From Lodderomyces elongisporus (Eukaryota > Ascomycota > Pichiomycetes > Serinales > Debaryomycetaceae): DNA of 64,000 nucleotides. The notes beneath the pieces were generated by a model, which was not told the origin of the DNA, ran no database searches, and worked only from the letters and a program-made list of their open reading frames with translations. The stretch is from positions 939,501 through 1,003,500 of the forward strand of contig NC_083673.1 in the NCBI RefSeq assembly GCF_030384665.1. The letters run 5' to 3'. This document shows positions 11,292-22,355 of the stretch, piece after piece (the stretch's first letter is position 1; the number at the start of each line of letters is the position of its first letter). The translations under genes were made by a program, and so were the position numbers.

Positions 11292-11915
11292 CGAACGTTA
11301 CTTGTTTATTTTAATTTTTCTTTCCCTATTCTCAAATGATAAGATTGGGAATATTCTATTGGCAAAACCCTGCTATGCTTGGAATAACTCACAAAATAAT
11401 GTTTGATTTTGAGTGGCCAAGTAGTACGACAATAAAAAAGTTAAGCAAAGATAGAAAGAAATAAGGAAATAAGGAAGGAAAGAAAGGAAAAAAAAAATGT
11501 AATATATAATGGTAGTTAACTGAAAGAAGAAAAAAAATTTAACAGAACAGTTATTAGTGAAGAGCAAATGATTTGGATGATTTGTTGATAAGTTATCAAC
11601 ATATAAACAGTCAATATTTTTGTGTAACGAAAACGCCGTAGTTGATTTATGCTCCGCACCAACAATAGGCGCTTGATTACAGAATTAGTTATCAAATTCC
11701 ACTTTCAAATGACCAACAACCAATTCCTTTCCTTTATGATGATACCTTGTAGTACTCGTTATTTTGAACTAAACTCTTTCTTTATCATGAAAATTAGCAT
11801 GAATTTCAGTAGAATATTTTTCTTTTTTTAGAAAAGTAGAAATTCACCCTTTAAATAAAATAAAAAAAATATGATATTGAGGGAAGGAAAAAAATAAAAG
11901 CTAGTTATTAAATAA
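11292..11915. other. Intergenic: promoter of the AVT-type gene and 3' flank of tRNA-Glu
   Basis: I see no coding frame. The region has a purine-rich tract (about 11460-11500) and AT-rich DNA. A T-run read on the minus strand just beyond 11916 would suit Pol III termination of the tRNA. Confidence 0.5.
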
Positions 11916-11987
11916 CTCCCTTGCGGGGAATCGAACCCCGATCTGCTCGGTGAGAGCGAACCGTGATAGCCATTACACTACAAAGGA
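11916..11987 (-). tRNA. tRNA-Glu, anticodon CTC (reads GAG)
   Basis: The 72-nt gene folds as a full cloverleaf. The acceptor stem is TCCTTTG with CAAGGGA (one G-T pair), the D stem GTG/CAC, the anticodon stem GTTCG/CGAGC with loop CTCTCAC, and the T stem CGGGG/CCCCG with loop TTCGATT. The discriminator is G. The D-arm sequence and T-arm closely resemble other yeast tRNA-Glu genes, and the anticodon reads CTC. There is no intron and the CCA is not encoded. Confidence 0.95.
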
Positions 11988-12223
11988 CTTCTTGTTGTAA
12001 GAAGTTATTTGTGAGTTACTAATATTTGCTTTCAAAGAATGCAAGCTTTACACTTGTCAAACATGTTTTCTCTATTCTTATCTCTTTCTATCTATCTATT
12101 AATATAAATACATAAATATAAATTCATGTAGATGAGATATATACAGAAATTACTACAGAGTGTGTGGTTTGACTTGATCAAAAGTTAATGCAATCGGAAA
12201 TTAACAACTATAAAATTGTCCAT

Positions 12224-14481
12224 CTATATAGATTCAACATTGATGCCAAACTTGGCTAATTTTTTCAGCGCCTTGTCGTAACCATATTGTGCCGATCTCA
12301 TATAATATTCTACGGCATAATCCTTTTTATCTTCAAACTCATACTCAAACGTTTCCCCTAATTTGTAGAGCACTCTAGTGTCCTTTGGATTAATGCTTAA
12401 CACTTTTTCATAGTATTCGATCGCGAGTGGAATGTTTTTCTTGATATCGAAATCTTCACCATAGGCATCATAAAAGTCGTTCTTCAACAAACATGCAAAT
12501 ATAAAGTATGCTTTGCATTTCAATGTATCCTTTACGACTTTAACGTTGTTTTCATCTTTATTTTCATTTTCATTTTCATTTGCATTTTCATTTTCACCAT
12601 TTTTTTTGTTTGCACGTTGCGAGTTTATTTGAATTTCTTTGATAATTTTTTGGATATGTTGAGTCGATGACTTTACAAAAGCTGCTCTATTGGACTTCGC
12701 CGAGTTTCCCATAGAGATGTATTCACCCTTGATATTAATGTGTTTGTATAGTTTGAAATTAGTTGCGGTTATCAACATCTTAGTCCAAAGCAATCTATAC
12801 TCCATTGATTTTTTCCCACTGGCAATTTCAGCCCTCAAATTTTTAAACTCGTCAATCTTTCGTATAGTTACTGAATCCAAGTCTGGCTTGGATGCCTGAC
12901 CCATCTGACGATGCATCTGATTTCCAAACATGGGCATGGAGTTACGCTTGTTGTTAAACATTGTTGGATCAAACATCATGGATTGACGATTGATGCCGTT
13001 ACTATCACACGCAGCAATACTCTGTCTTTTATACTGCGATTGGTTTCCAGCTGCTCTAGCACCAGATCCATACTCTGCATTTTGATAAAACATTGGATTC
13101 ATCAGGTATGGGTATGGAAAAGGCATACCCATACCCACGCCCATACCCATGTCCATGCCCATTGCTGATGGTGGTGGTAGTGATGATGAGAATTGAGCCG
13201 CATGAGGCATCTGCATCTGCGTTTCCATTTCCATTTGCATCATTGGATTCATCTTCGTTTGCATCATATCTTGCATGGACATATTAGGAAAGTTCATTGC
13301 CAGTGGTGGTAGAGAGAATCCTTTTGGTAACATACTTTGTCTCTTTTTTCGATTGTCGTTGCTTTTACCACGAGTGTGCTGAGTTTGCTGAGTTGTCTGC
13401 TTTTGACTTTGACTTTGACTTTGACTTTGACTTTGACCAATGCTTTGACCATGGCTTTGACTTTGTTCGGGTTTAAGGTATTTTCCAACTTTGAAATTAC
13501 CTTCACTTTGTATTGAATTGTATGATGCTTCCGATGATGTCGTGTCTTTTCTGCTGATAAGCACTTCATTGTTGGTTTTAAGCAACAGTTTTGGTGACTC
13601 AATTGGGAGAGCAGCTTCGACAACCATTGTTGTTTCATTGTCATCTTTAGGCTCATTGACTTTGTTGTGCTTCCAATCGGTTCCGTTCCTCTCCTCTCCG
13701 TCTACTTGATTTTCTTCTACTTGGTATTCTTCTACTTCTTCCTCTTCTACTCTTTCGTCCTCATCATCTTCAAAAAGAAACTTGTTGTAGTCGGATATTT
13801 GTCGAGTACCAGTTGACTTCGATGAATTGAGATTTATGGATGATGTCGACTGAATAATACCATTTACTTCTTCTTGCTCATGATATTCCTCGCGTGACTG
13901 TGATTGTGACTGTGACTGCTGCCCTTGTTGAGGTTCTGCAATGTGTTCTTCGGTAAAATGAAGTGTATCATCTACACCTTCGTCATAATCATCATCATCA
14001 TCGTCGTCGTCGTCATAATAATCATTTTCCCTGTTGTAAATGGGTTCTGGATTGGGTTTAAAATTAGGCTCCAACGATGCAATTCTATTTTGTTTTCGCT
14101 GTTGATCCAACAGTGGGATTTCTGTGTTATTTAAATGTTCTTTAACTGCTGAATGATGGCTAGGAGCAGAGGAATATCTATTCGACTTGAGCGTTGACCT
14201 TCTTGAGTTATTGACTAATTGCTCCGTTGTAGAGTTTCTGTATCTCTGTTTGGTTTGTTCATATGCTTGCAAGTAATCATTTGGTGAATTTTGAAAGTTT
14301 TCGTCGTTTGTCGACAAACGTGTATCAGTGCACGAGTTTGAAACAGGATGGTTTGCAATACCACTTTTGTCATGCAATGTCAAAGACTCATTATCCAATT
14401 GGCTAGCTAAATGATCCTTTTTGTGTGTATTCCCTTTATTAGGTTTACCAAGTTCCGAATGCGTGTTTGCATATTTGTAAG

Positions 14482-14512
<31 letters not shown>

Positions 14513-15883
14513 CATCATTGAAGGATTATATACATACGGAGGTATTTGTGCCATTGGATTATAGTTCATCATTGGGTATGTTCCGGGAGGAATGTGCCCA
14601 CCATTTTGCGCGTAGTACATTTGCATCTGTTGCTGGTGCTGTTGTTGTTGCTGTTGTTGTAATGCTAATGCCTGGTAGTATAATCTCCATTGCTCATACA
14701 TAGGGTGTTGAGTAGGTTGAAAGGATGAAGTGGAACTAAGGTCATCTTCGTTGTCATCGTCTTCGTCGGAACTTGTTGACTGAGACAATAGCGTACTACT
14801 ATTAGGGGGTAAATTCTGTGGTTGCTGATAGCCACTATAGCCTATGGGTGCAGCAGGTGTTGATACAGATGCAGATGCAGATTCAGATGCATCACTAGGG
14901 CCAAAAGAGATATTGTTTTCCTCTTGTCTGTTGAAGGATATTTCGTGGTGCATACTATCCTGAGGTAAACTTGTGGGTTTATCAATTGGTTCTTTTGGCA
15001 TTAAACGTTGTTTTGCGGGATCCACGGACAAATCATTAATAGGGTTTGAAGAACCTCGCTCAATATATCCTGAGGAATGCAATGTTTCTGTTATTCCTCC
15101 TGTTGAATCTGTTGTAGTAGGTCTTGGAATGGCAAGTGGTAACTCTTGTGCAGGGGGCTTGCGATGCGGCAGAGGTTTGTGCAGAGTTTTGTTGAGATTT
15201 GTAGATGATGGGGAAATGGTGGGCGATGGTGATGCTGCAACATTGTTTAATAAAGCACTTCCATTTATAGTCGTATATTGTTGTTGTCCTGGGCTCTGAG
15301 TTTGAGTTTGAGGCTGGTTGTGGTTGTGGTTGTGGTCATAGTTATGGTAGTTAGGGCTTGGTGTGCGAGGATCACGAGCTGCTTCCATTACCAGGTGCTG
15401 AGTACTTTGAAGTCTTTTACGTTCTCCTTGATGGTGGTGTTCAATATTTGTATCGATATTGAAGCCTGGCCTCAATGCTGTTGGTATGTGGTTGTTCTGT
15501 TTTGGAGAATGATGTTGGTGTTGATGTTGATGCTGATGTTTTTGCTGATGTTGGTGTTGGTGTTGATGATGTTGATGATGTTGATGATGTTGATGTTGTT
15601 GATGAGGGTGGGTAGCAGAAGCAGAACCTCTTTTATAAACAAGCGATGAAGGGTATGCCATAGACTCTGCTGAAGTGTATGACGATGCTGAAGGGGTTGA
15701 CAGGAACTCGCTTTCATTGTATGAAGTAGCTGTATTGGTGCGATTGTGGGTACCTCTGATAGGGCTAAGATCGATGCTTGATGGGTTTAGCATGTGTGGT
15801 TGATGAGTAGAGGGCCGAGGAGGATGTGATGTCTCTAAACTTGCTTTTGCATCTTCTCCTTTAAATCTGGAGAATAGACCCAT
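12224..15883 (-). CDS. Large low-complexity protein with C-terminal Sel1/TPR-like domain
   Basis: The 1,219-residue product is mostly disordered. It has an H/Q-rich tract near residues 92-130, several poly-Q and poly-D/E patches, a Q/S repeat zone and an M-rich segment. Only the last ~200 residues look folded. They include helical units such as IPLAIEYYEKVLSINP and DYAVEYYMRSAQYGYDKALK, which have the spacing of Sel1/TPR repeats. Proteins with this build in yeasts include Dsf2-type proteins of unclear function, so an orthologue of DSF2 is possible, but I do not assign it. The N-terminus MGLFSRFKG has a glycine at position 2 and basic residues, so lipid anchoring is conceivable but unproven. 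The start at 15883 is the first ATG in frame. Confidence 0.75.
15500..15606. repeat. CAT/CAA-type coding repeat (His/Gln tract)
   Basis: Trinucleotide-based repeats encode alternating histidine and glutamine in the N-terminal part of the Sel1-domain protein. Units such as GTTGATGAT recur on the plus strand. Confidence 0.75.
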
Positions 15884-17303
15884 TTATTGCAATAATGGTA
15901 TGTGGTTGATAATAATGATGATTATTTTTTTCAAGGAAATATGAAAGAAGTCCAATATCGTGAGATATATATATATATAGGTATATATTTATTTAGTTAG
16001 CAGAGCAAGAAGAGTGAAATGGAAAACTGCTGGGGAAAATGAATTTAGAGATCTGGAATAAGTTGGTTGTTGAAAAGGAAACGAAAGTTGTGGCAGAAAG
16101 GGGAGTGGGTGAAAGGTAGGTCTTTTAGTCTATCGATATGGATATACCAGTTGTTTTATAGTAAAATTTAGTACAATTGAATATACGAAAGGAGTGGCAA
16201 TGGCATATATATATATATATATGTATGTAAAAATAGCTTGGAGTATTATTGTATTGTCGGATTGTTTTGTTATTTGGTTTTTTTCCATAAAAATATATAT
16301 ATATATATATATAAAAATAGAGAACGACAACAACAACAGCGGAAAGGTTGAGTGCGGAGTTATTTATATCCCACAGCCTTTGTTTTGATGATGTCCACCA
16401 TCAATCATCACCCTCCACCCCACTGGGCAATAGCATACCATATCAAGAACTGAATAAAATAATTTTTGATCATTTTTCCTTTTTCTTTTTCTTTTCTTTT
16501 TTTAGTTTTTTGGTCAATTGAACCAATGGGATAATACATTTATTTCTTAGCCTATTTTGTTAACCACTCCATTTCATTTAAAACACTATACAAAGAAGAA
16601 GTGGTTATTATTTCTGAAAAAAAAATAATAATACTGGAAGCCCAGCATTTGAATTTCCCACGGTGACGTATGTTTTTGTTTCTAGCAACCTTGAATGATC
16701 CTTTTTCTTTTTTCAAATTTCTGTATTGTCTTTATGAAGAGTTTCCTGCATTCGCTTTTTAATAAATACAATTGGGCTGTACTGGTGTTTGTTATTGTCC
16801 CTGGACCTGTCTCTGTTTCTGTACCTGTACCTGTACCTGTAGTTGCATCTGTACTGTATGTAATTTTGCAACTTTCTTTTTAGTATAAAGATTAGTCAAA
16901 GGGTTTGTTTTATTGTTTGACAAAAAAAAATTTAGAAGAGAAAGCAAAAGAGTGAATGAGAGAAAAGTAGACTTGTATCACCACTCATCATCATCATCAT
17001 TGTTATTGTTTCTGAGGCTGGTAATTATTTTGGTGGATTTTAAAACTAAAATTTGAAAAAGGGACATTAAAGAATATAAATTGTTCTCTAAATAGTTTTG
17101 AGCTCTCTCTTGAGAAAAGGAAAAAAGTTTTTGTTTTGTCTACAATCTGCGTTGCAAATGTCAAACCTATGCACAGATTGATTAACCACATTGTTCTTAC
17201 TTGTTATATTGTTTCTTGTATCTGGCTCAATGTACCAAACCATCTTTAAACTCAAAACAGGTTTGATTGCACTAGCATCACTTTCTCGCCAGCTTTTCTT
17301 TTC

Positions 17304-17359
17304 TTATTTTTATTTTTATTTTTATTTTTATTTTTATTTTTATTTTTATTTTTATTTTT
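17304..17359. repeat. TTTTTA hexanucleotide microsatellite
   Basis: Nine tandem copies of a six-base A/T unit in the spacer upstream of ETR1. Confidence 0.9.
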
Positions 17360-19148
17360 GATGTATAATTGTCATTGGTAGCGGCTCCATAATTATATCC
17401 CGATTTGTACAAATTGTAAACAAAGCCCCATCGCGCCACCTATTCCTTTTAAACTTTTTAAATTTTTTTATTTTTAATTTTAAATCCGAAAATGCAGAGG
17501 AAGTTTCAAGAACTTTGACCATCTCATTTTGGAGTTTGGTTACTGACGGATATGCCGGAGAAAATTTCTGCAAAGTACGACATATATACAAGCCATCACC
17601 AGTCACTAGCAACCAAACTTCTAATATGCAATGGTATCATACTTATGGAACTCTTGTATAAACCCCCTGTTTCTTTTCGATTCTTCATTGTGAATTAATT
17701 TTTATTTCTAAAAAATATAACCTAATTATTCATGTCCAATCGAGTGAAAAAAACCGTATATATTCAGCCAACGCATTTACCGGTAAAGTCAAATGTAAGT
17801 GTGTCAATTGAAACCGGGAGGTGGAAGGGAGAGGGGGGAGGAAGGGAAGAAGGTTAGTTGCAACTAGAAGGAATGTAAAAATATGTAGCAGTTGATAAAT
17901 TTTATACCATATCCCAACTATGTCTGTTCTTCTTTTCGAATTTTCCTCTTATTTCCAGCATCATCTCATCTCACAATCTTTACCTTTTTTTTTTTTCTTT
18001 GGTTTTTCATAATTAGCTCATCAAGTATTGTACTGTACACCTTGTGTAAGATGATAAATTTAAAGGTAGAGAAGCCTATATGGAGAAAGGGTAAATAGCT
18101 TGGTTCAATGCTAAGATTTGTTTTTGCTCCTTTTTCTTTTCTTTAACCATATCACTTTCTGAAATTAGTGGAGAAATGAGGTTGTATTTAGTTGAATAGA
18201 TAAAATTACTTAACTACTAGTACTAGTACTACCACTACCACCAGCACAACAAATAAGAATAAATAACAACAAATAACAATAAATTATGCTTCAAAGTAAT
18301 CACAATAATAGTAATGCATGAGACAGCACTAGTCACTCTAAAAAGCAAACTTTTGCGTTAAAGTTTTCTATTAGTTTCTTGATTTTCCATTTTTTTTTTC
18401 TTAATATTCTTTTTTTTTCTAATCTTCCTTTCTTGTGATTTCAGTTATTTCGTCATAGATGATGAACAATCGTTTGAAACCGTTTGTGTTAATAGAGAAG
18501 AGACCCATTAAAAGCTTTGATAAGTCATACGTGTTAATTTTGTTTTTTTTATTTTGGTTCTAGCAATCTATTCAATGCATATGGAGAGTCCCCGTTCAAT
18601 CTCATTTAAAAGTGAAGAAGACGAAGCAAAAATAAGGAAAATAAAAAAAAGAATATAGAGAGGAATTACTGAATGTTGAATGCAATACATTTGCTTCTCC
18701 CAATGCTTTTATAATGACCTCATCAATTTGTTTCCCCCGATTTACTTCCTAGTCTTTTCCTTAATTGTAGTATATATCCTGAAAAAAATTAAAGAATTTG
18801 CAACTTTAAAAGTAGCGGAATATACAAAGCTACAAACCACGCCTTATTCCTAACCACAGCATCTACTTTAAGAAATAAAAACAGAACCAGTTTATTCTAT
18901 ATACAACTACTTTTTTCCTTGGTTAAGTATTGGAAAACAGTAAAATTAATTTGTATTTGGTACAATAGAAGAGGAGAATATGAATTTGTTCTCTTATTTG
19001 TTTCTTTTCTTTTTTTTTACCTTTTTTTACCTTTTCTTTCTTCTATTCTCTTTTCTTGAGCAAGTTTTTCTCTTCTTTATCCTTTTATTATCCTTTTTGA
19101 CCATCATACATAGAAGCTCTTTGCTTTTTGCATCCTTTCTTTCAACTT

Positions 19149-19215
19149 AGCTTTTAGCTTTTTGCTTTTTGCTTTTTGCTTTTGCTTTTTGCCTTTTGCT
19201 TATAGCTTTTAGCTT
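19149..19215. repeat. GCTTTTT/GCTTTTA heptamer repeat
   Basis: About nine diverged 7-bp units of the GCTTTTT type lie roughly 700 bp upstream of ETR1. Confidence 0.75.
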
Positions 19216-19240
19216 CAAACTTGTTGCTTCAAAATGTAGG

Positions 19241-19299
19241 AGCGGAATCAAGAGCGGAATCAAGAACGGAATTTATGAACGGAAATGAAGTGCGGAATT
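19241..19299. promoter_or_regulatory. Array of five CGGAA motifs at 12-13 bp spacing (possible binding cluster)
   Basis: CGGAA begins at 19243, 19255, 19267, 19280 and 19293. The first two units are followed by TCAAGA, so the array may be a decaying 12-bp minisatellite. The core keeps its sequence while the linkers drift, which would suit a bound motif. No factor is assigned. Confidence 0.35.
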
Positions 19300-19921
19300 G
19301 TACTCACAGAAGAAGAGAACACATTTAAAAATTAGAAAACTTCGCTCATTGACACATTGACATATTGGGGAAGATGAAAAAGAAAAAGTAGAAAGAGTGA
19401 ATGAGGGTGTGGTAACAATAGTGGTGGTAATAAGGTGAAGGAAGTAAAGCTGCATATGCACGTTGTATGGGCTTTGAAATATTGTTGTTAAACTCCGAAA
19501 GCGAATTAGTAAGCATCAAACAGCTTTTGCTCTTTGTTTATTCACTCTTCTCATATTCTTCCCTATACGTATATATGCAATTGCTCGATGATGTAACTAG
19601 TCAGAGAAGTTCTCTTAAAATATTCTTTTTCCGGATTATTTAAGGATAATTGTTAGCAACCACAGCAATATTGATAAAACATTGCAGCTCAATTCACATC
19701 TCTCTAAACACACACACACACACACTCCCCATTACTTTGACTCAGAGTTCCTTTGTTCCTTTGTTTCTTTTTTTCCTTTTTTTCTTCTTCTTTTCTTTTC
19801 TTTTCTTTTCTTGCTTCTTCTTTGGCACGCGAAGCAACAAATTCACAAAAGGAAAAAAATAAAAGAATAAAAAAATAAAATAAACGCCACAACTATAAAA
19901 ACCCTCGTTTCTCCCTTGCCA

Positions 19922-21124
19922 ATGTTAATATTCAAGAATTTATTGAAGAATCCAATCAATAATCCACTACTGTTAACATCTAGAGTTAATACTTATATCA
20001 CCAGGTATACTCTAACTTATATACGTACTAATTTTACACAAGCTAAAATGTCAACCGTTGAAGGAACAGCAGCTACATATACTACTCCAGGTTCCGACTT
20101 TGCCAATGTCCTCAAACCAACAAACTTCAAGATTGACTTTGATGCCGTTAAGCCATCACAATTGGTTCTCAAAGCATTGGCCTCACCAATTAATCCTGCC
20201 GACTTAAGTCAAATTGTGGGTGGTTACAACGAACCAAAACGTTTTACCGATCTTGGTACCACACCAAATGACCCAGTAAGTGTTGGAGGTAACGAAGGTG
20301 TTTTCAAAGTGGTACACGTAGGTTCAGATGCAGGTTCGGAGTTTAAAGTTGGCGACCACGTCATTCCATTGCTCCCATCTTTTGGTACATGGCGCTCATA
20401 TGCAACTGCCGAGCCAAAAGATTTGATCAAAGTCAATGGCATCTCTGTTGACCAAGCCTCCACCATTTCCATCAACCCGTCCACCGCTTACCAGATCTTG
20501 AACCAATATGTCACCGACTGGGACACCAAAGGCGGCAATGATTGGATTGTTCAAAACTCAGGTAACTCACAAGTTAGTAAATTTGTCATCCAATTAGCCA
20601 AAGCATTATACAATGTCAATGTCATTTCCGTGATCAGAGACGGTAAACCACAGGAGGTAACTGATGAATTGATCAAACTTGGTGCAAAACATGTTATCAA
20701 CGAATCCGAGTTTACAAAGGAAGATTTTGATATCACTAAATACACCAATGGTGGCAATGTCAGATTGGCATTGAATGGATCAAGTGACCCAACTGTCCCA
20801 AGCTTGGTGAAGAGTTTATCCAAAAATGGTACCTTAGTCTCGTTTGGTGTTGTTGGCGGTACCAAGATTGAATATGATGCAAGATTACAATTGTTTAAGA
20901 ACTTATCAACCAGATCTTTTTGGTTAACTGCAAACACATATGCCAACCCGGATTTAAAGAAGGACACAGTTGAGAAATTGGTGGAGATTTACAAAACAGG
21001 GAAGATTTCCGATGTTCCTTACAATAAAGTCAGCTACAAAGCAGGCCAGGATTTGGCTAAATTAGTAGTCGATGCAATTGCAGAGTCCAAGAAATCAGGC
21101 AAACAAGTTATCTTTTACGAGTGA
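19922..21124 (+). CDS. ETR1: Mitochondrial 2-enoyl-[acyl-carrier-protein] reductase
   Basis: The enzyme performs the NADPH-dependent last step of mitochondrial type II fatty-acid synthesis, needed for lipoic acid and respiration. It is a 400-residue medium-chain reductase/zinc-free alcohol dehydrogenase-like protein. The N-terminus (MLIFKNLLKNPINNPLLL, then R/T/Y-rich) is a good mitochondrial presequence. The active-site region SPINPADLSQIVGGYNEP contains the catalytic-type Tyr (residue 102), followed by VGGNEG. The cofactor region is IVQNSGNSQVSKFVIQLAK. The length fits Etr1 of Candida tropicalis (386 aa). The open frame extends upstream only to a TTG, so ATG 19922 was taken. A second in-frame ATG at 20048 (MSTVEGTAATY) could give a form without presequence. 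Confidence 0.92.
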   Translation: MLIFKNLLKNPINNPLLLTSRVNTYITRYTLTYIRTNFTQAKMSTVEGTAATYTTPGSDFANVLKPTNFKIDFDAVKPSQLVLKALASPINPADLSQIVGGYNEPKRFTDLGTTPNDPVSVGGNEGVFKVVHVGSDAGSEFKVGDHVIPLLPSFGTWRSYATAEPKDLIKVNGISVDQASTISINPSTAYQILNQYVTDWDTKGGNDWIVQNSGNSQVSKFVIQLAKALYNVNVISVIRDGKPQEVTDELIKLGAKHVINESEFTKEDFDITKYTNGGNVRLALNGSSDPTVPSLVKSLSKNGTLVSFGVVGGTKIEYDARLQLFKNLSTRSFWLTANTYANPDLKKDTVEKLVEIYKTGKISDVPYNKVSYKAGQDLAKLVVDAIAESKKSGKQVIFYE

Positions 21125-21344
21125 ATAAGTTGATGGCAAGAGAATTTGGTAAAGTAAATTAGATAATTAGATTCTTTTTTTTCTTTTTAGATTTCTTTTT
21201 ATAATTCATATATAAATATATATATATATATATAATTTTTTCAAATGAATTAAACTACATTGATTAAGAAAATCCAATCCTTTTTATTTCAATTTATCTT
21301 CACATAGATATATGCAATTGTATATAGATATAATCTCTTCATTG

Positions 21345-22355
21345 TTACTTTTTGTTGTTTCTGCTCATTATAGCTTTAAAATCATCACTAGTTTGAAATA
21401 CCAACTCCTTCAACGTCAAAACAAAAACGATCCAAAATCTAATTCCAAATAAAGCAAGGGAAAACAATGAAAATATAAAGTCAACCACCAATCTGAAAAG
21501 ACTATTTATAGTTTCAATTAATTCTCTAAGTGCTTCAATTCCTATGCCTTTAGCTTTAATACTCGTGTTTCCTTTTTTGCTCTTTCGATTCTTATTATCA
21601 AAGCCTTTTTCGAGCCACTTTTGGAAACTAGAAACATCCAAATTTTTGTTAATACTGTTTAGTTGTAAACTACATTCATTGGTATAGTCTGAAACAATTC
21701 CAAACACTGCTCCATCATCAAATACAAGTCGGTTAGTATTGTTAAATGCAGGCTCAGACCTCTCCTTTGCAAAACTTTCACGCAACCTCATAGACTGTTC
21801 CATAACTTTGGTTACTTCTTCGTCTGTGTTGATGCAAGGAGAATCCTCTTCTTTGTCCTCCTCCTCCTCCTCCCCTTTCTTCTTCTCATCACCACCACCA
21901 AATTCTTTGTCTATATATTTTTTTGCGTCATCATTTGAATTCTCTTCCACCTCCAATTCATTTTCTTCTTCTTCTATAATGATGTCTGATACTTTCCCAG
22001 ATTCGATACTACCCATAATACCTCGAATCAGCCCATTCTCAAACTCTTCATTGCAAGCACCTGAAGTATCTGAAAATCCATTCACCCCAGCAATCATCAA
22101 TTCCTTTTCCACTTTGGCCAATGTTTCATCAGTAATTTCTTCCAATTCAGCCTTATGCTTGATGCTTGTACCACTTCCATTATCGGTACTGCAATTGGAA
22201 CTGCATTGTGAATTGAAGCTGGAGCTAGCGCTCGAACTCGAATTGGAATTCTTGAGTGACGAGCCAGAATCAAATCCAGGAGTACTAACGTAGCTCAAGC
22301 TGTTATGGGAAACACTATTCACCTTGCGACGCAATTTGTTGGATCTGATAGTCAT
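21345..22355 (-). CDS. Unknown acidic protein with a C-terminal hydrophobic segment
   Basis: I do not recognise this 336-residue protein. Residues 1-65 are Ser/Asn-rich. About 125-175 is strongly acidic (long Glu runs). A hydrophobic stretch near 285-320 (LVVDFIFSLFSLALFGIRFW, then IVFVLTLKELVF) could be one or two membrane helices close to the C-terminus, so it may be a tail-anchored or hairpin membrane protein. The frame starts at ATG 22355 and is closed by the stop at 21345. The length and complex composition of the C-terminal half support a real gene. It converges with ETR1, 220 bp apart. Confidence 0.7.
   Translation of the reverse strand: MTIRSNKLRRKVNSVSHNSLSYVSTPGFDSGSSLKNSNSSSSASSSFNSQCSSNCSTDNGSGTSIKHKAELEEITDETLAKVEKELMIAGVNGFSDTSGACNEEFENGLIRGIMGSIESGKVSDIIIEEEENELEVEENSNDDAKKYIDKEFGGGDEKKKGEEEEEDKEEDSPCINTDEEVTKVMEQSMRLRESFAKERSEPAFNNTNRLVFDDGAVFGIVSDYTNECSLQLNSINKNLDVSSFQKWLEKGFDNKNRKSKKGNTSIKAKGIGIEALRELIETINSLFRLVVDFIFSLFSLALFGIRFWIVFVLTLKELVFQTSDDFKAIMSRNNKK

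Larger units (their letters stand above)
15884..19921. other. 4.0-kb divergent intergenic region, no gene recognised
   Basis: This is the longest spacer in the window, between the divergent Sel1-domain gene and ETR1. No convincing CDS or RNA gene is visible. It has TA repeats (about 16203-16221 and 16292-16312), CTGTAC/CTGTTT units (about 16805-16845), a TTTTTA tract (17304-17359), GCTTTTT units (19149-19215) and five evenly spaced CGGAA motifs (19243-19297). It must include both promoters. A non-coding transcript cannot be excluded. Confidence 0.6.

Noticed and set aside
17352..17612. Minus-strand 86-codon frame in the 4-kb spacer
   Set aside because: It has no ATG at its start, its middle is a K/F-rich translation of A/T-rich DNA, and no family is recognised.
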